From assembly GCA_910588755.1 (NCBI GenBank), contig CAJUQZ010000043.1, forward strand, positions 1 to 12,424: 12,424 bases of DNA, in the 5' to 3' direction. The notes under the pieces were generated by a model that ran no database searches, was not told the origin of the DNA, and saw only the letters and a list, made by a program, of their open reading frames with translations. The first letter of the stretch is position 1, and every line of letters starts with the position of its first letter. The DNA comes from an uncultured Lachnospiraceae bacterium. Lineage in GTDB: Bacteria; Bacillota; Clostridia; Lachnospirales; Lachnospiraceae. Both the position numbers and the translations under genes were made by a program. Shown piece after piece: positions 4,874-12,141 of the stretch.

Positions 4874-5839
4874 TTGAAAGAGTTTGATGAGAAAGCAAAA
4901 CAGAAACTCTGCCAAAGACTGGCGTGCGTTGTGCAGCCAGAACAAATACTTGTAGATGAGAGGATGTCAGCTCACACCACCTTCCGCGTGGGTGGTGAAG
5001 CTGACATCTTTGTGGAAATAAATACTTCACAGGAGCTGAAAAAAGTACTGGCAGTACTGAGCTCTGAAGGACTGCGGGAATATGGAAGGGACTATTATCT
5101 TCTGGGAAATGGCAGCAATGTGCTAGTCAGCGACAGTGGTATTCGGGGAATTGTACTCCACTTGTCGAAAGCGTACAGCAGGATTTGGCCAGACCAGACA
5201 AACGGGACCACGCTTGTCTGTGAGGCGGGAGCGTCCCTTGCGGCGATCGCACACAGGGCGTGTGAGCTTAGCCTGACTGGATTTGAGTTTGCGGCGGGTA
5301 TTCCTGGAAGTGTGGGCGGAGCAATCGTCATGAATGCGGGTGCATATGACGGGGAAATGCGCCATGTAGTCAAATGTGTGCGTCTGATGACACCCAGCGG
5401 GGAGATCATCGAGAAAAGTGCCATAGAGATGCATTTTTCATACAGGCACAGTATATTAAAAGAAGAACCGTTGATCGTGGTGGAGGTGGAACTTGCGCTT
5501 GGGCGTGGCAGCCAGCAGGCAATTCGGGCAAGGATGGAGGAGCTCGCATTGAGAAGACGGGAGAAACAGCCATTGGAATACCCCAGTGCAGGTTCTACGT
5601 TTAAACGGCCCGAGGGATATTTTGCTGCGAAATTGATAGAGGATGCGGGGCTTAGGGGTTTTGCGACAGGCGGTGCACAGGTTTCTGAAAAGCACTGTGG
5701 TTTTATTGTCAATAAGGGAAATGCCACGGCGGCGGATATTTACACACTGATTATGGAAGTACAAAAGCGGGTCAGGATGTCATCGCAGGTTACGCTAGAG
5801 CCCGAGGTTGTCCTGCTGGGTTTTGGAGAGAAAGGGTGA
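4874..5839 (+). CDS. murB: UDP-N-acetylenolpyruvoylglucosamine reductase
   Basis: A 321-residue FAD enzyme that reduces UDP-GlcNAc-enolpyruvate with NADPH to UDP-MurNAc, the second committed step of peptidoglycan precursor synthesis. FAD-binding motifs are TTFRVGG (35-41), LGNGSNVLVSD (77-87) and GIPGSVGGAIVMNAGAYDGEM (142-162). The YRHS motif of type II MurB is at 190-193. The proton-donor serine is S241 in PSAGSTFK, and the C-terminal LEPEV provides the conserved glutamate. The start codon is TTG, supported by an AGAGG site at about 4862-4866 and by the family N-terminus; no ATG fits. A strong hairpin lies inside its 5' coding region (4963-5008). The stop is 4 bases before the rapZ start. 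Confidence 0.97.
   Translation: MKEFDEKAKQKLCQRLACVVQPEQILVDERMSAHTTFRVGGEADIFVEINTSQELKKVLAVLSSEGLREYGRDYYLLGNGSNVLVSDSGIRGIVLHLSKAYSRIWPDQTNGTTLVCEAGASLAAIAHRACELSLTGFEFAAGIPGSVGGAIVMNAGAYDGEMRHVVKCVRLMTPSGEIIEKSAIEMHFSYRHSILKEEPLIVVEVELALGRGSQQAIRARMEELALRRREKQPLEYPSAGSTFKRPEGYFAAKLIEDAGLRGFATGGAQVSEKHCGFIVNKGNATAADIYTLIMEVQKRVRMSSQVTLEPEVVLLGFGEKG
4963..5008 (+). promoter_or_regulatory. Strong intragenic hairpin in the 5' part of murB
   Basis: GATGTCAGCT (4963-4972) pairs perfectly with AGCTGACATC (4999-5008). Inside it, CACCACC (4975-4981) pairs with GGTGGTG (4991-4997) around a 9-base loop; only a small internal loop separates the two stems. This gives 17 base pairs within about codons 30-45, covering the conserved TTFRVGG motif. 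A TTTGTGG sequence follows. It could affect translation or act as a weak attenuator, or be chance constrained by the protein sequence. Confidence 0.4.
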
Positions 5840-5843
5840 TGGA

Positions 5844-6695
5844 ATGAGGTTTGTGATTGTTACGGGCATGAGTGGCGGCGGGAAATCGACCGCCATGAAG
5901 ATGCTCGAGGACGCAGGGTATTATTGTGCGGACAATATGCCGGTTCCTCTGATTGAAAAATTTATGGAGCTTCTGGCCATGCCAGACAACGGGATTATGA
6001 AGGTGGCGCTGGGACTTGATGTCAGGGCAGACCAGTCGTTTGAGGATGTCAACCAGCTTGTGGCGCGCCTGCGCGAGACCTATACTTTTGAGATTCTGTT
6101 TCTTGAGGCGGCGGACAGTGTGCTGCTCAAGCGCTATAAGGAGTCCAGGCGCGTCCACCCACTGTCTGTTGACAGCGATCTGATGAGCGGTATCACCAGG
6201 GAGCGTGCGCTGCTTGCGAGCATCAGGCAGGCGGCGGACTATGTGATTGACACCACAAATCTCCTGACAAGGGAGCTAAAGGCAGAGCTTGACCGGATCT
6301 TTGTCAGCAACCAGTCGTACAACAGTCTGATGGTCAACGTGATGTCCTTTGGGTTCAAAAACGGCATTCCGCAGGACGCGGATCTGGTGTTTGACGTCCG
6401 TTTCCTGCCAAACCCGTTTTACATAGACGAGTTAAAGCAGAAAACAGGGCTTGACCGGGAAGTGCAGGATTATGTTATGAGCTTTTCAGAGGCACATGAG
6501 TTTGTGGACAAGCTGACGGATATGATTAACTTTCTGATACCACACTATATCAATGAAGGGAAGTACCAGCTTGTCATAGCAATCGGCTGTACTGGCGGCC
6601 AGCACAGGAGTGTGACACTGGCTGGGGAACTCTACAAGCGTCTGAAAGACCGTGGTGATTACGGACTGACACTTCGTCACAGGGATACGAGATAG
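5844..6695 (+). CDS. rapZ: RapZ/YvcJ-family nucleotide-binding protein
   Basis: A 283-residue P-loop protein. GMSGGGKST is at 8-16, DNMP at 30-33, GLDVR at 57-61, and RYKESRRxHPL at 97-107. The C-terminal domain carries SFGFKNGIPQDADLVFDVRFLPNPFY (168-193) and the IGCTGGQHRS motif (247-256) followed by HRD. The family binds nucleotides and amino-sugar metabolites. In E. coli it guides the small RNA GlmZ to RNase E and so sets GlmS levels; in Bacillus, YvcJ affects competence. Which role applies here cannot be read from sequence. The ATG at 5844 starts exactly at the conserved MRFVIVTGMSG; an upstream in-frame ATG at 5808 would overlap murB. The next gene, whiA, follows after 19 bases. Confidence 0.95.
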   Translation: MRFVIVTGMSGGGKSTAMKMLEDAGYYCADNMPVPLIEKFMELLAMPDNGIMKVALGLDVRADQSFEDVNQLVARLRETYTFEILFLEAADSVLLKRYKESRRVHPLSVDSDLMSGITRERALLASIRQAADYVIDTTNLLTRELKAELDRIFVSNQSYNSLMVNVMSFGFKNGIPQDADLVFDVRFLPNPFYIDELKQKTGLDREVQDYVMSFSEAHEFVDKLTDMINFLIPHYINEGKYQLVIAIGCTGGQHRSVTLAGELYKRLKDRGDYGLTLRHRDTR

Positions 6696-6714
6696 CAGGG
6701 ATAAGAGGTGGGCG

Positions 6715-7617
6715 ATGTCTTTTTCGGGAGAGATAAAGAAGGAGCTTGTAAAGCTTGAAAGTGATGCGCGGCACTGCCAGATTGCGGAGCTTGCCGCGAT
6801 TTTGTGCTATATGGGTGCAGTCAGGACAGATGCGGTGGGCGCAAGGAGCATTGAGATGCCAGCCGATGCGCCGCTTGTGGCGTCCAGATGTCAGTTGCTG
6901 CTCGAAAAACTGCAATTGGTCGGACAGGGGACGCAGGACTGGAAAGGGTTTGGGTTTGATAAAAATGACACTGGTGTCATAAATAAGATATTGCAGACGA
7001 TCAAGTACAGCGGGGCGGACGGCCTTGTCAACCCGCTGGTGATCAAGAGTCTGTGCTGCAAACGGGCTTGTCTAAGAGGTGCATTTTTAAGTATTGGCTC
7101 CATGAGCAATCCAGAGAAGGGATATCACCTGGAATTTGTGTGCAGTGATGTACAGCAGGCCGGGCAGCTTGTGGAAATGTTGCTGTTTTATCAGATTCAT
7201 GCGAGGGTTGTGGCACGGAAAAAATATCAGGTTGTGTATCTTAAGGAGAGCGAGGAGATTGTGGAGCTGCTCAATGTCATCGGTGCGCATATTTCCCTGA
7301 TGAAGCTCGAAAACCTGCGGATATTAAAGGATATGCGCAATTCGATTAACAGGCAGGTCAACTGTGAGACAGCCAATATCACCAAGACAGTCAATGCGGC
7401 GGCAAAACAGATTGAGGATATTCAGTACATCAGGGAGCATTATGGGTTTGACAATCTTGCCGACCCTTTAAGACAGATCGCGGAACTGCGGCTTGAACAT
7501 CCTGACGCCGCGCTGAAGGAGCTGGGCGAATACCTGACGCCCAAGGTGGGCAAGTCGGGTGTGAACCACAGACTGAGGAAGTTGAGTGAGTTAGCGGAGA
7601 AGTTAAGACACTTATAA
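6715..7617 (+). CDS. whiA: DNA-binding protein WhiA
   Basis: A 300-residue protein with the conserved WhiA N-terminus MSFSGEIKKEL, a LAGLIDADG-type endonuclease-like fold without nuclease activity (roughly residues 20-200, including GAFLSIGSM), and a C-terminal WhiA helix-turn-helix (about 220-300, ending in ALKELGEYLTPKVGKSGVNHRLRKL). WhiA is a sporulation regulator in Streptomyces. In Firmicutes it influences cell division and chromosome segregation. AAGAGGTGG at 6702-6710 is the ribosome binding site. It follows rapZ directly; the yvcK gene that often separates the two is absent here. Confidence 0.95.
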   Translation: MSFSGEIKKELVKLESDARHCQIAELAAILCYMGAVRTDAVGARSIEMPADAPLVASRCQLLLEKLQLVGQGTQDWKGFGFDKNDTGVINKILQTIKYSGADGLVNPLVIKSLCCKRACLRGAFLSIGSMSNPEKGYHLEFVCSDVQQAGQLVEMLLFYQIHARVVARKKYQVVYLKESEEIVELLNVIGAHISLMKLENLRILKDMRNSINRQVNCETANITKTVNAAAKQIEDIQYIREHYGFDNLADPLRQIAELRLEHPDAALKELGEYLTPKVGKSGVNHRLRKLSELAEKLRHL

Positions 7618-7641
7618 GACAGGTAGGAGATGGCGGAGGCT

Positions 7642-8556
7642 ATGAAAAAAGCATTATTTATATTAAATCCACATTCTGGTAAGGGCCTGATCAAGAATCA
7701 TCTGTTGGAGATTGTGGATATACTGGTTAAGGATGGATATGAAGTGACCGTCTACCCTACACAGGCGCGAGGGGATGCGAGCCGTATCATGTGTGAGCGC
7801 AGGAAAAGCTATGAGCTTGTTGTGTGCAGCGGCGGGGATGGAACACTCGATGAGATTGTGACAGGAATGATGCATTCTGGATTTAGGACGACAATCGGTT
7901 ACATTCCGGCGGGGAGCACCAATGATTTTGCTAATAGCCTGAAGATTCCGTCAACCATGAAGAAAGCGGCAGAGGTGGTGGTGGGCGGCACGGTGTTCTC
8001 CTGTGATGTAGGGCGCTTTAATGAGGATGTCTTTGTGTATATCGCGGCGTTTGGCTTGTTTACTGAGGTGTCTTATGGGACACCGCAGGGGATGAAAAAC
8101 CTGCTTGGGCATATGGCCTACATATTGGAGGGTGTCAAGCATCTGCAGAATATCAAGTCCCACCACATAAAAGTGACAAGTGTGTCAGAAAATGGAGAGA
8201 CAAGGGTGATAGAGGATGATTTCATCTATGGAATGGTCACAAACTCTTACTCTGTAGGCGGCTTTAAGAGCATTGCCGGAAATGTCTTCAAGGGCAGAAT
8301 CGCACTCAATGATGGGTTATTTGAAGTGACTCTGATTAAGATGCCCAAAAACCCTATGGAGCTCAACTCGATTCTGGCAGCACTTGCCATCCAGAATATT
8401 GATACCGAATATATGTACAGTTTTAAGTCAGGCAGACTGGTGATTGAGTCTGAGGATGAGATCGCATGGACGCTTGACGGGGAGTATGGCGGAGCGCACA
8501 GGAAGGTCACGCTTGTCAACGAAAAGCAGGCAATGGATATTATGGTCAAGGAATAA
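7642..8556 (+). CDS. Diacylglycerol-kinase-family lipid kinase (YegS/BmrU type)
   Basis: A 304-residue cytoplasmic or membrane-associated lipid kinase. Family motifs are NPHSGKG (9-15), the nucleotide-binding GGDGTLDE (64-71), the GYIPAGSTNDFA segment (86-97) and the C-terminal TLDGE (277-281). The family phosphorylates diacylglycerol or related lipids with ATP, feeding phosphatidate back into phospholipid or lipoteichoic acid metabolism. The exact lipid cannot be told. Two starts are possible. ATG 7642 gives the family N-terminus MKKALFILNP with AGGAG 12 bases upstream. ATG 7630 adds four residues but abuts its Shine-Dalgarno sequence. It starts within 25 bases of the whiA stop, so it is probably in the same operon. 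Confidence 0.9.
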   Translation: MKKALFILNPHSGKGLIKNHLLEIVDILVKDGYEVTVYPTQARGDASRIMCERRKSYELVVCSGGDGTLDEIVTGMMHSGFRTTIGYIPAGSTNDFANSLKIPSTMKKAAEVVVGGTVFSCDVGRFNEDVFVYIAAFGLFTEVSYGTPQGMKNLLGHMAYILEGVKHLQNIKSHHIKVTSVSENGETRVIEDDFIYGMVTNSYSVGGFKSIAGNVFKGRIALNDGLFEVTLIKMPKNPMELNSILAALAIQNIDTEYMYSFKSGRLVIESEDEIAWTLDGEYGGAHRKVTLVNEKQAMDIMVKE

Positions 8557-8572
8557 AGTGGGGAATAAAAGA

Positions 8573-10315
8573 ATGGTACAACGATCTAAAAGACCTTATA
8601 TGATACTGGTTCTTCTGATTATATTGGCCCTTGCGGCGACGCTTTACCTCAATTTGTCCTACCACTATGAATTGCGTGGAGAAGTGACTGCGTGGGCCAT
8701 ATCTGACATGGAGGTCCACAATTATGATGTGGTTTTGACAGATGGCGGCAGGGCATTTGCATTGACCGGGGAGGACCCGCAGTTTATCCTTAGCCCCATA
8801 TCAGAAAATGGCAGTGGCAATGCGATAGAACGCATTGGCGGTATCGAATTAAGGTTTGCAGAGGCGTGGGAGGGGCCCGAACCGCTTCCAGTGCAGTTAT
8901 TTTATGCAAAAGCGGATGAAACTATGTCGGAGAGGCATTCTGTAAAGGGTATGCTAAGGCCTGGTGAGCGTTCCATGCTGATTCCTGTGCCAGTGGGGGT
9001 GTACCAGACGTTCCGGTTTGATATTGACGGTGATTTTACGCTTGCAGGCATACGAAGCTGCGCGGAGGAGATGGAGGCAAGGGCGTATGTGTCGCAGAGG
9101 ACAGTGGATGCCTGCATCTGGTATTTTCCGGTGGTTATCATCGGATTTTGCCTGGTTTTCTGGGCACACCGGATGCGGCTGCGCCAGGGTGGATTCCGTG
9201 TGAGGGCATATGTTAAAAATGTCTTTTTGGGCGCGGAGCCATCTCCAGACCGAGAAGGCTGTTTTGACTATCTGCGTGTGCTTGCAGTCGTTTTTGTCAT
9301 ACTGGCGCATACCTGTTCGCCGGCGGTGGATCTGGCCGATGCAGGCTGGAAGCGATTGGTGCTGGTCTGTGGACTGGGACTTGGGCTTAGCTGCAATCTG
9401 TTGTATGTTATGCTGTCGGGCGCCCTGCTTCTGGAAACCAGAAAGAATACGACAGAGGGTGTTGCGGCATTTTATATCAGGAGGGCGTCAAAGGTCATCA
9501 TACCTCTGATTGCGTATTATCTGCTGATTTTGTCCTTAAATGACGAGGTGCATTTCCTGCCGCCGCAGCAGATCGGGAATGCATTCAAGCGCATTGTAAC
9601 AGGGGCGCCCGATGCAGGACCACATCTGTGGCTCATATATACGATTGTGTCACTGTATCTTGTGACTCCGTTTTTTAGGGTGATGGTTCAGCATATGGAT
9701 GACAGGCTGCTCTTTTCATTGGCGGCAGTGATCGTGGTGCTCAATATCCTGACATCTTATCTGCCGCTGTTTGGCATGGCGTTTGGCGCCGCTTCATTTC
9801 TGGCGGGATGGGAGGGCATATTTCTGCTGGGGTATATTATAACCAGGCAGAATAGGCTTTCTGGTGCGCAGAGGAGAAACCGCATGATGATGGCTGCTGC
9901 AGTGGTGGCGTATATCGTGATGACAGCCGTGGTTTTTGCCGATTCTGCACATATGAATTACGTGTATGGCAGCACGCCTACAATGGTTGCTGTCTCCTGT
10001 GGGATTTTTGCCCTGTTTATAAATTATCGGGATAAGTTTCAGGGAAAACCCAATCCGGTGGTGCGTCTGTTGTCCAAATATAGTTACTCGCTCATCCTGA
10101 TTCACTGGTATGGACTTTATGTCGTGGTTCAGGGAAAGCTTCATATTACAGCGCTGCGTTTTGGCTGCCTTGGCGGAGTTGCGGCGAGTGTGGCTACCGC
10201 GCTGGTCGTATGTGTTGTGCTGGCCTTTGTGTTTGACAATACGGTTGTCATCGTGTGCAATACGCTCTTTGATAAGCTGACAGTAGGTATTCTGGGAAAA
10301 GCGGACAGGCGGTAA
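8573..10315 (+). CDS. Membrane acyltransferase (acyltransferase 3 family) with an N-terminal extracytoplasmic domain
   Basis: A 580-residue integral membrane protein. A first membrane helix (9-28) is followed by an extracytoplasmic region of about 150 residues (29-180) and a second helix (about 181-198). The multi-helix acyltransferase 3 domain runs from about 230 to 570. Its key motif FDYLRVLAVVFVILAHT (231-247) supplies the conserved arginine R235 and histidine H246. Near the end SYSLILIHWYG matches the family's last conserved helix. Such enzymes (OafA/YrhL type) move acetyl or other acyl groups to sugars of cell-wall polymers or surface glycans. The substrate here is unknown. The ATG at 8573 has GGGGA upstream; a GTG at 8558, five codons earlier and preceded by AAGGA, is an alternative. 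It starts 16 bases after the lipid kinase gene. Confidence 0.85.
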   Translation: MVQRSKRPYMILVLLIILALAATLYLNLSYHYELRGEVTAWAISDMEVHNYDVVLTDGGRAFALTGEDPQFILSPISENGSGNAIERIGGIELRFAEAWEGPEPLPVQLFYAKADETMSERHSVKGMLRPGERSMLIPVPVGVYQTFRFDIDGDFTLAGIRSCAEEMEARAYVSQRTVDACIWYFPVVIIGFCLVFWAHRMRLRQGGFRVRAYVKNVFLGAEPSPDREGCFDYLRVLAVVFVILAHTCSPAVDLADAGWKRLVLVCGLGLGLSCNLLYVMLSGALLLETRKNTTEGVAAFYIRRASKVIIPLIAYYLLILSLNDEVHFLPPQQIGNAFKRIVTGAPDAGPHLWLIYTIVSLYLVTPFFRVMVQHMDDRLLFSLAAVIVVLNILTSYLPLFGMAFGAASFLAGWEGIFLLGYIITRQNRLSGAQRRNRMMMAAAVVAYIVMTAVVFADSAHMNYVYGSTPTMVAVSCGIFALFINYRDKFQGKPNPVVRLLSKYSYSLILIHWYGLYVVVQGKLHITALRFGCLGGVAASVATALVVCVVLAFVFDNTVVIVCNTLFDKLTVGILGKADRR

Positions 10316-10320
10316 ATGGT

Positions 10321-10346
10321 ATAGCAACGCAAAAAGTGCATAGAAT
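10321..10346 (+). promoter_or_regulatory. Candidate sigma-E-type promoter for the spoIID-like gene
   Basis: CATAGAAT (10339-10346) differs in one position from the mother-cell sigma-E -10 consensus CATACAAT. The -35 core ATA is at 10321-10323, in GTATAG, with a spacer close to the expected 13-15 bases. Sigma-E drives spoIID in Bacillus. The site lies in the 66-base gap after the acyltransferase gene, and transcription would start about 30 bases before the GTG at 10382. The -35 is only a partial match. Confidence 0.45.
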
Positions 10347-10381
10347 ATAGCAATTGCAATGATGCAAAGGGTGGGCTGCCT

Positions 10382-11113
10382 GTGAGGATGCTGACAGGTG
10401 TTATAATCTTTATCATATGTGCCCCGTTAATCGGGACATGGTTTATCAAGCCCGATAAGAGCGACAGGGAAGAACAGGAAAGTGACACAAGTGTCATAAA
10501 TGAGTGCTTTGAGATATCCGTCAGGGAGGAGAATGGAACTTTTTATTATAAGCCCGAGACGCTGACGGGGCTTTTGATGTACCGCGCGATACCGGAGGAC
10601 GCCGCATTTACCAGCTCCGAGGATTACATTGTCAGGTTTGATGAGGTGTATGATCCCGAGCAAGAGTATTTAAAGGCGCTTGCGATTGTGTGTCGCAGCT
10701 GTGTGGTGGCGGCCTGGGAGCAGGCGCAGCGCCCCGAGGTTCTCGACTATGGGACAATGAAGCTAGAAGCGCAGGAGCTTCACAGGATTATTCAGACAGA
10801 TGCAGTGTATCTCAAGGTGCCGCCGGATGCAAATGCGTTGCTGTGCGGCGGCAAGGATGTCAAATTAAAGGAAATATGGCAGGCGGTGGATGCCACAAAG
10901 GGAGCTGTGATTACAAGAGAGGGTATGGTAATGGCAGCTCCTTTTTTTACCACTACATCCTCTGACATGCTGGTCGGCGAGGCGGGCGCAGGGGAGGGTT
11001 TTTCCCTGAATTACGCATATGAGCTTGCCGTTTCAGGAATGAATTTTTATGAGCTTTTAAAGTATTTTTATGAAGATATCAGGGTGATTATTTACGAGGA
11101 AATCCATGAATAA
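10382..11113 (+). CDS. spoIID: Divergent SpoIID-like engulfment protein
   Basis: A 243-residue membrane-anchored protein with one N-terminal helix (about 4-22) and a SpoIID/LytB-like exported domain. Recognisable family segments are LTGLLMYRAIPEDAAF (61-76), EYLKALAIVCRS (95-106), the AVDATKGAVITREGMVMAAPFFTTTSS segment (168-194), and a tail like the family's GHGxGMSQYGA...YxEILxYYY region, here GEGFSLNYAYE...FYELLKYFY (204-230). SpoIID is a lytic transglycosylase that trims septal peptidoglycan during engulfment. Here the expected catalytic glutamate of the AxEMP motif and the GHG histidine are missing, so activity is doubtful. It is also shorter than typical SpoIID. The start is GTG with a GGGTGGG-like site. 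A spoIIQ-like gene follows, as in many spore formers. Identity as SpoIID is well supported by the domain order and neighbour; function is inferred. Confidence 0.7.
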   Translation: MRMLTGVIIFIICAPLIGTWFIKPDKSDREEQESDTSVINECFEISVREENGTFYYKPETLTGLLMYRAIPEDAAFTSSEDYIVRFDEVYDPEQEYLKALAIVCRSCVVAAWEQAQRPEVLDYGTMKLEAQELHRIIQTDAVYLKVPPDANALLCGGKDVKLKEIWQAVDATKGAVITREGMVMAAPFFTTTSSDMLVGEAGAGEGFSLNYAYELAVSGMNFYELLKYFYEDIRVIIYEEIHE

Positions 11114-11137
11114 AAACCTCCTATCAAGTCAATGCTA
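11108..11137 (+). promoter_or_regulatory. Candidate forespore (sigma-G/F-like) promoter for the spoIIQ-like gene
   Basis: GAATA (11108-11112) matches the forespore -35 consensus. After 18 bases, AATGCTA (11131-11137) matches the sigma-G -10 consensus CATNNTA except at the first base. spoIIQ is under forespore sigma factors in Bacillus. The -35 overlaps the last codons of the spoIID-like gene. A hairpin with a T-run at 11142-11166 lies directly downstream, which is awkward for this promoter. Confidence 0.35.
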
Positions 11138-11141
11138 TGGT

Positions 11142-11166
11142 AGAGGAGCCAGTCACGGTTCCTTTT
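11142..11166 (+). terminator. Possible terminator after the spoIID-like gene
   Basis: AGGAGCC (11144-11150) pairs with GGTTCCT (11157-11163), including one G-T wobble, around AGTCAC, and four T residues run from 11163 to 11166. Some of those T residues can join the stem, so the free T-tract is short. It would partly separate the two sporulation genes, consistent with their expression in different cell compartments. Confidence 0.4.
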
Positions 11167-11199
11167 AGGCAAAGGGCTTGCCGGAAATGGAGGGAAAGG

Positions 11200-12102
11200 A
11201 TGAACAGACGAAATAACAAACGTCCTGCCTTGCAGAAGGAGAAGATCAGTATCATTGCAGCATCAGTATTTGTATTGTCAGCACTTACTCTTGCGGGCGT
11301 GTATATGTCATCACAGGACGACAAGAAAAGGGAAGAAAATCGTATAGATTTTGCGAAACTGGAACAGGAAAACATTACAGCAGAGGAGGGCGATACTGGG
11401 GCGGTCGATACCAGGTTTGTGTCAGGAAAGGCAGAATCCAACGCGGAGTTGAGTCAGAAGCCGCAAATTGACAGCCGGTTTGTCGATCCAGATATCTATG
11501 ACCTAAGTGACAATAATGATATGGATGTTGACCCAGCTTTTACAGAGGCAAATTCCGGTCAGGTTGAGAATACCAGGCCAGATGGGGCAAAGGCGGGAAC
11601 AGACAAAGCCGCTGTGTTTATGGAGGGCCAGCAGCAGGGACAGGAGCAGGAGATCGTTGCAGAGACACCGTTAAATTTTACAGAGCAGGATTCGCTCGCG
11701 CTTCCGGTTATCGGAAATGTATTAATGGATTATAGTATGGATAAGGCGGTATATCATGCTACGATGCAGCAGTACCGTTATAATCCGGCACTTGTTGTGG
11801 CAGCGAGTGAGGGACAGGATATCGCGGCGGCGGCAGACGGTATCGTATCAGATATATACTATGATTCACAGACAGGAAACACGATCCGGTTTGACCTTGG
11901 AAACGGCTATATGCTTACCTATGGACAGCTTGATAGCATCTGTGTCAATACAGGGGACAGGGTTTCTGCGGGTGATATCGTCGCAAAGGTTGCAAAGCCG
12001 ACGATCTATTATACAGAAGAGGGGACAAATATTTACTATAAGCTTACGAAAGATGGGACACCAGTTGATCCGCTGCACAGATCCGCTGTGGAAAATCAAT
12101 AA
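11200..12102 (+). CDS. spoIIQ: SpoIIQ-like protein with a degenerate LytM/M23 peptidase domain
   Basis: A 300-residue membrane-anchored protein: a short basic cytoplasmic start, one membrane helix (about 18-37), an acidic low-complexity linker (40-160) and a C-terminal LytM (M23) domain (about 167-292). In the linker D-T/S-R-F-V occurs twice (70-74 and 91-95), and Q/E-rich sequence follows at 142-151. SpoIIQ sits in the forespore membrane and binds SpoIIIAH across the septum, forming the engulfment channel. Here the M23 zinc ligands are gone. The HxGxD position reads NPALVV (195-200) and the YxHL position reads YGQL (241-244), so it should be a non-enzymatic structural domain. The start at 11200 is chosen for its GGAGGG site at 11189-11194. 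An upstream ATG at 11137 has no site and adds sequence before the basic start. Its position after spoIID supports the identity. Confidence 0.75.
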   Translation: MNRRNNKRPALQKEKISIIAASVFVLSALTLAGVYMSSQDDKKREENRIDFAKLEQENITAEEGDTGAVDTRFVSGKAESNAELSQKPQIDSRFVDPDIYDLSDNNDMDVDPAFTEANSGQVENTRPDGAKAGTDKAAVFMEGQQQGQEQEIVAETPLNFTEQDSLALPVIGNVLMDYSMDKAVYHATMQQYRYNPALVVAASEGQDIAAAADGIVSDIYYDSQTGNTIRFDLGNGYMLTYGQLDSICVNTGDRVSAGDIVAKVAKPTIYYTEEGTNIYYKLTKDGTPVDPLHRSAVENQ

Positions 12103-12141
12103 ACAGGGAGGGCATGGTAAGCTTTACCGTGATTTTACAAA

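Noticed and set aside
5095..5727. A 210-codon open frame on the minus strand
   Set aside because: It is antisense to murB, whose identity is certain, and has no recognisable domain or start signals.
8444..8572. A longer N-terminus for the acyltransferase starting inside the lipid kinase gene
   Set aside because: The added 43 residues are the out-of-frame reading of the lipid kinase C-terminus. ATG 8573 or GTG 8558 has a ribosome binding site and directly precedes the first membrane helix.
9794..10327. A 177-codon open frame on the minus strand
   Set aside because: It is antisense to the membrane part of the acyltransferase and is histidine-rich and low-complexity, which is typical of the complement of hydrophobic coding sequence.
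11137..11199. A longer N-terminus for the SpoIIQ-like protein
   Set aside because: There is no ribosome binding site before 11137, the extra residues span the hairpin region, and GGAGGG lies correctly before 11200.
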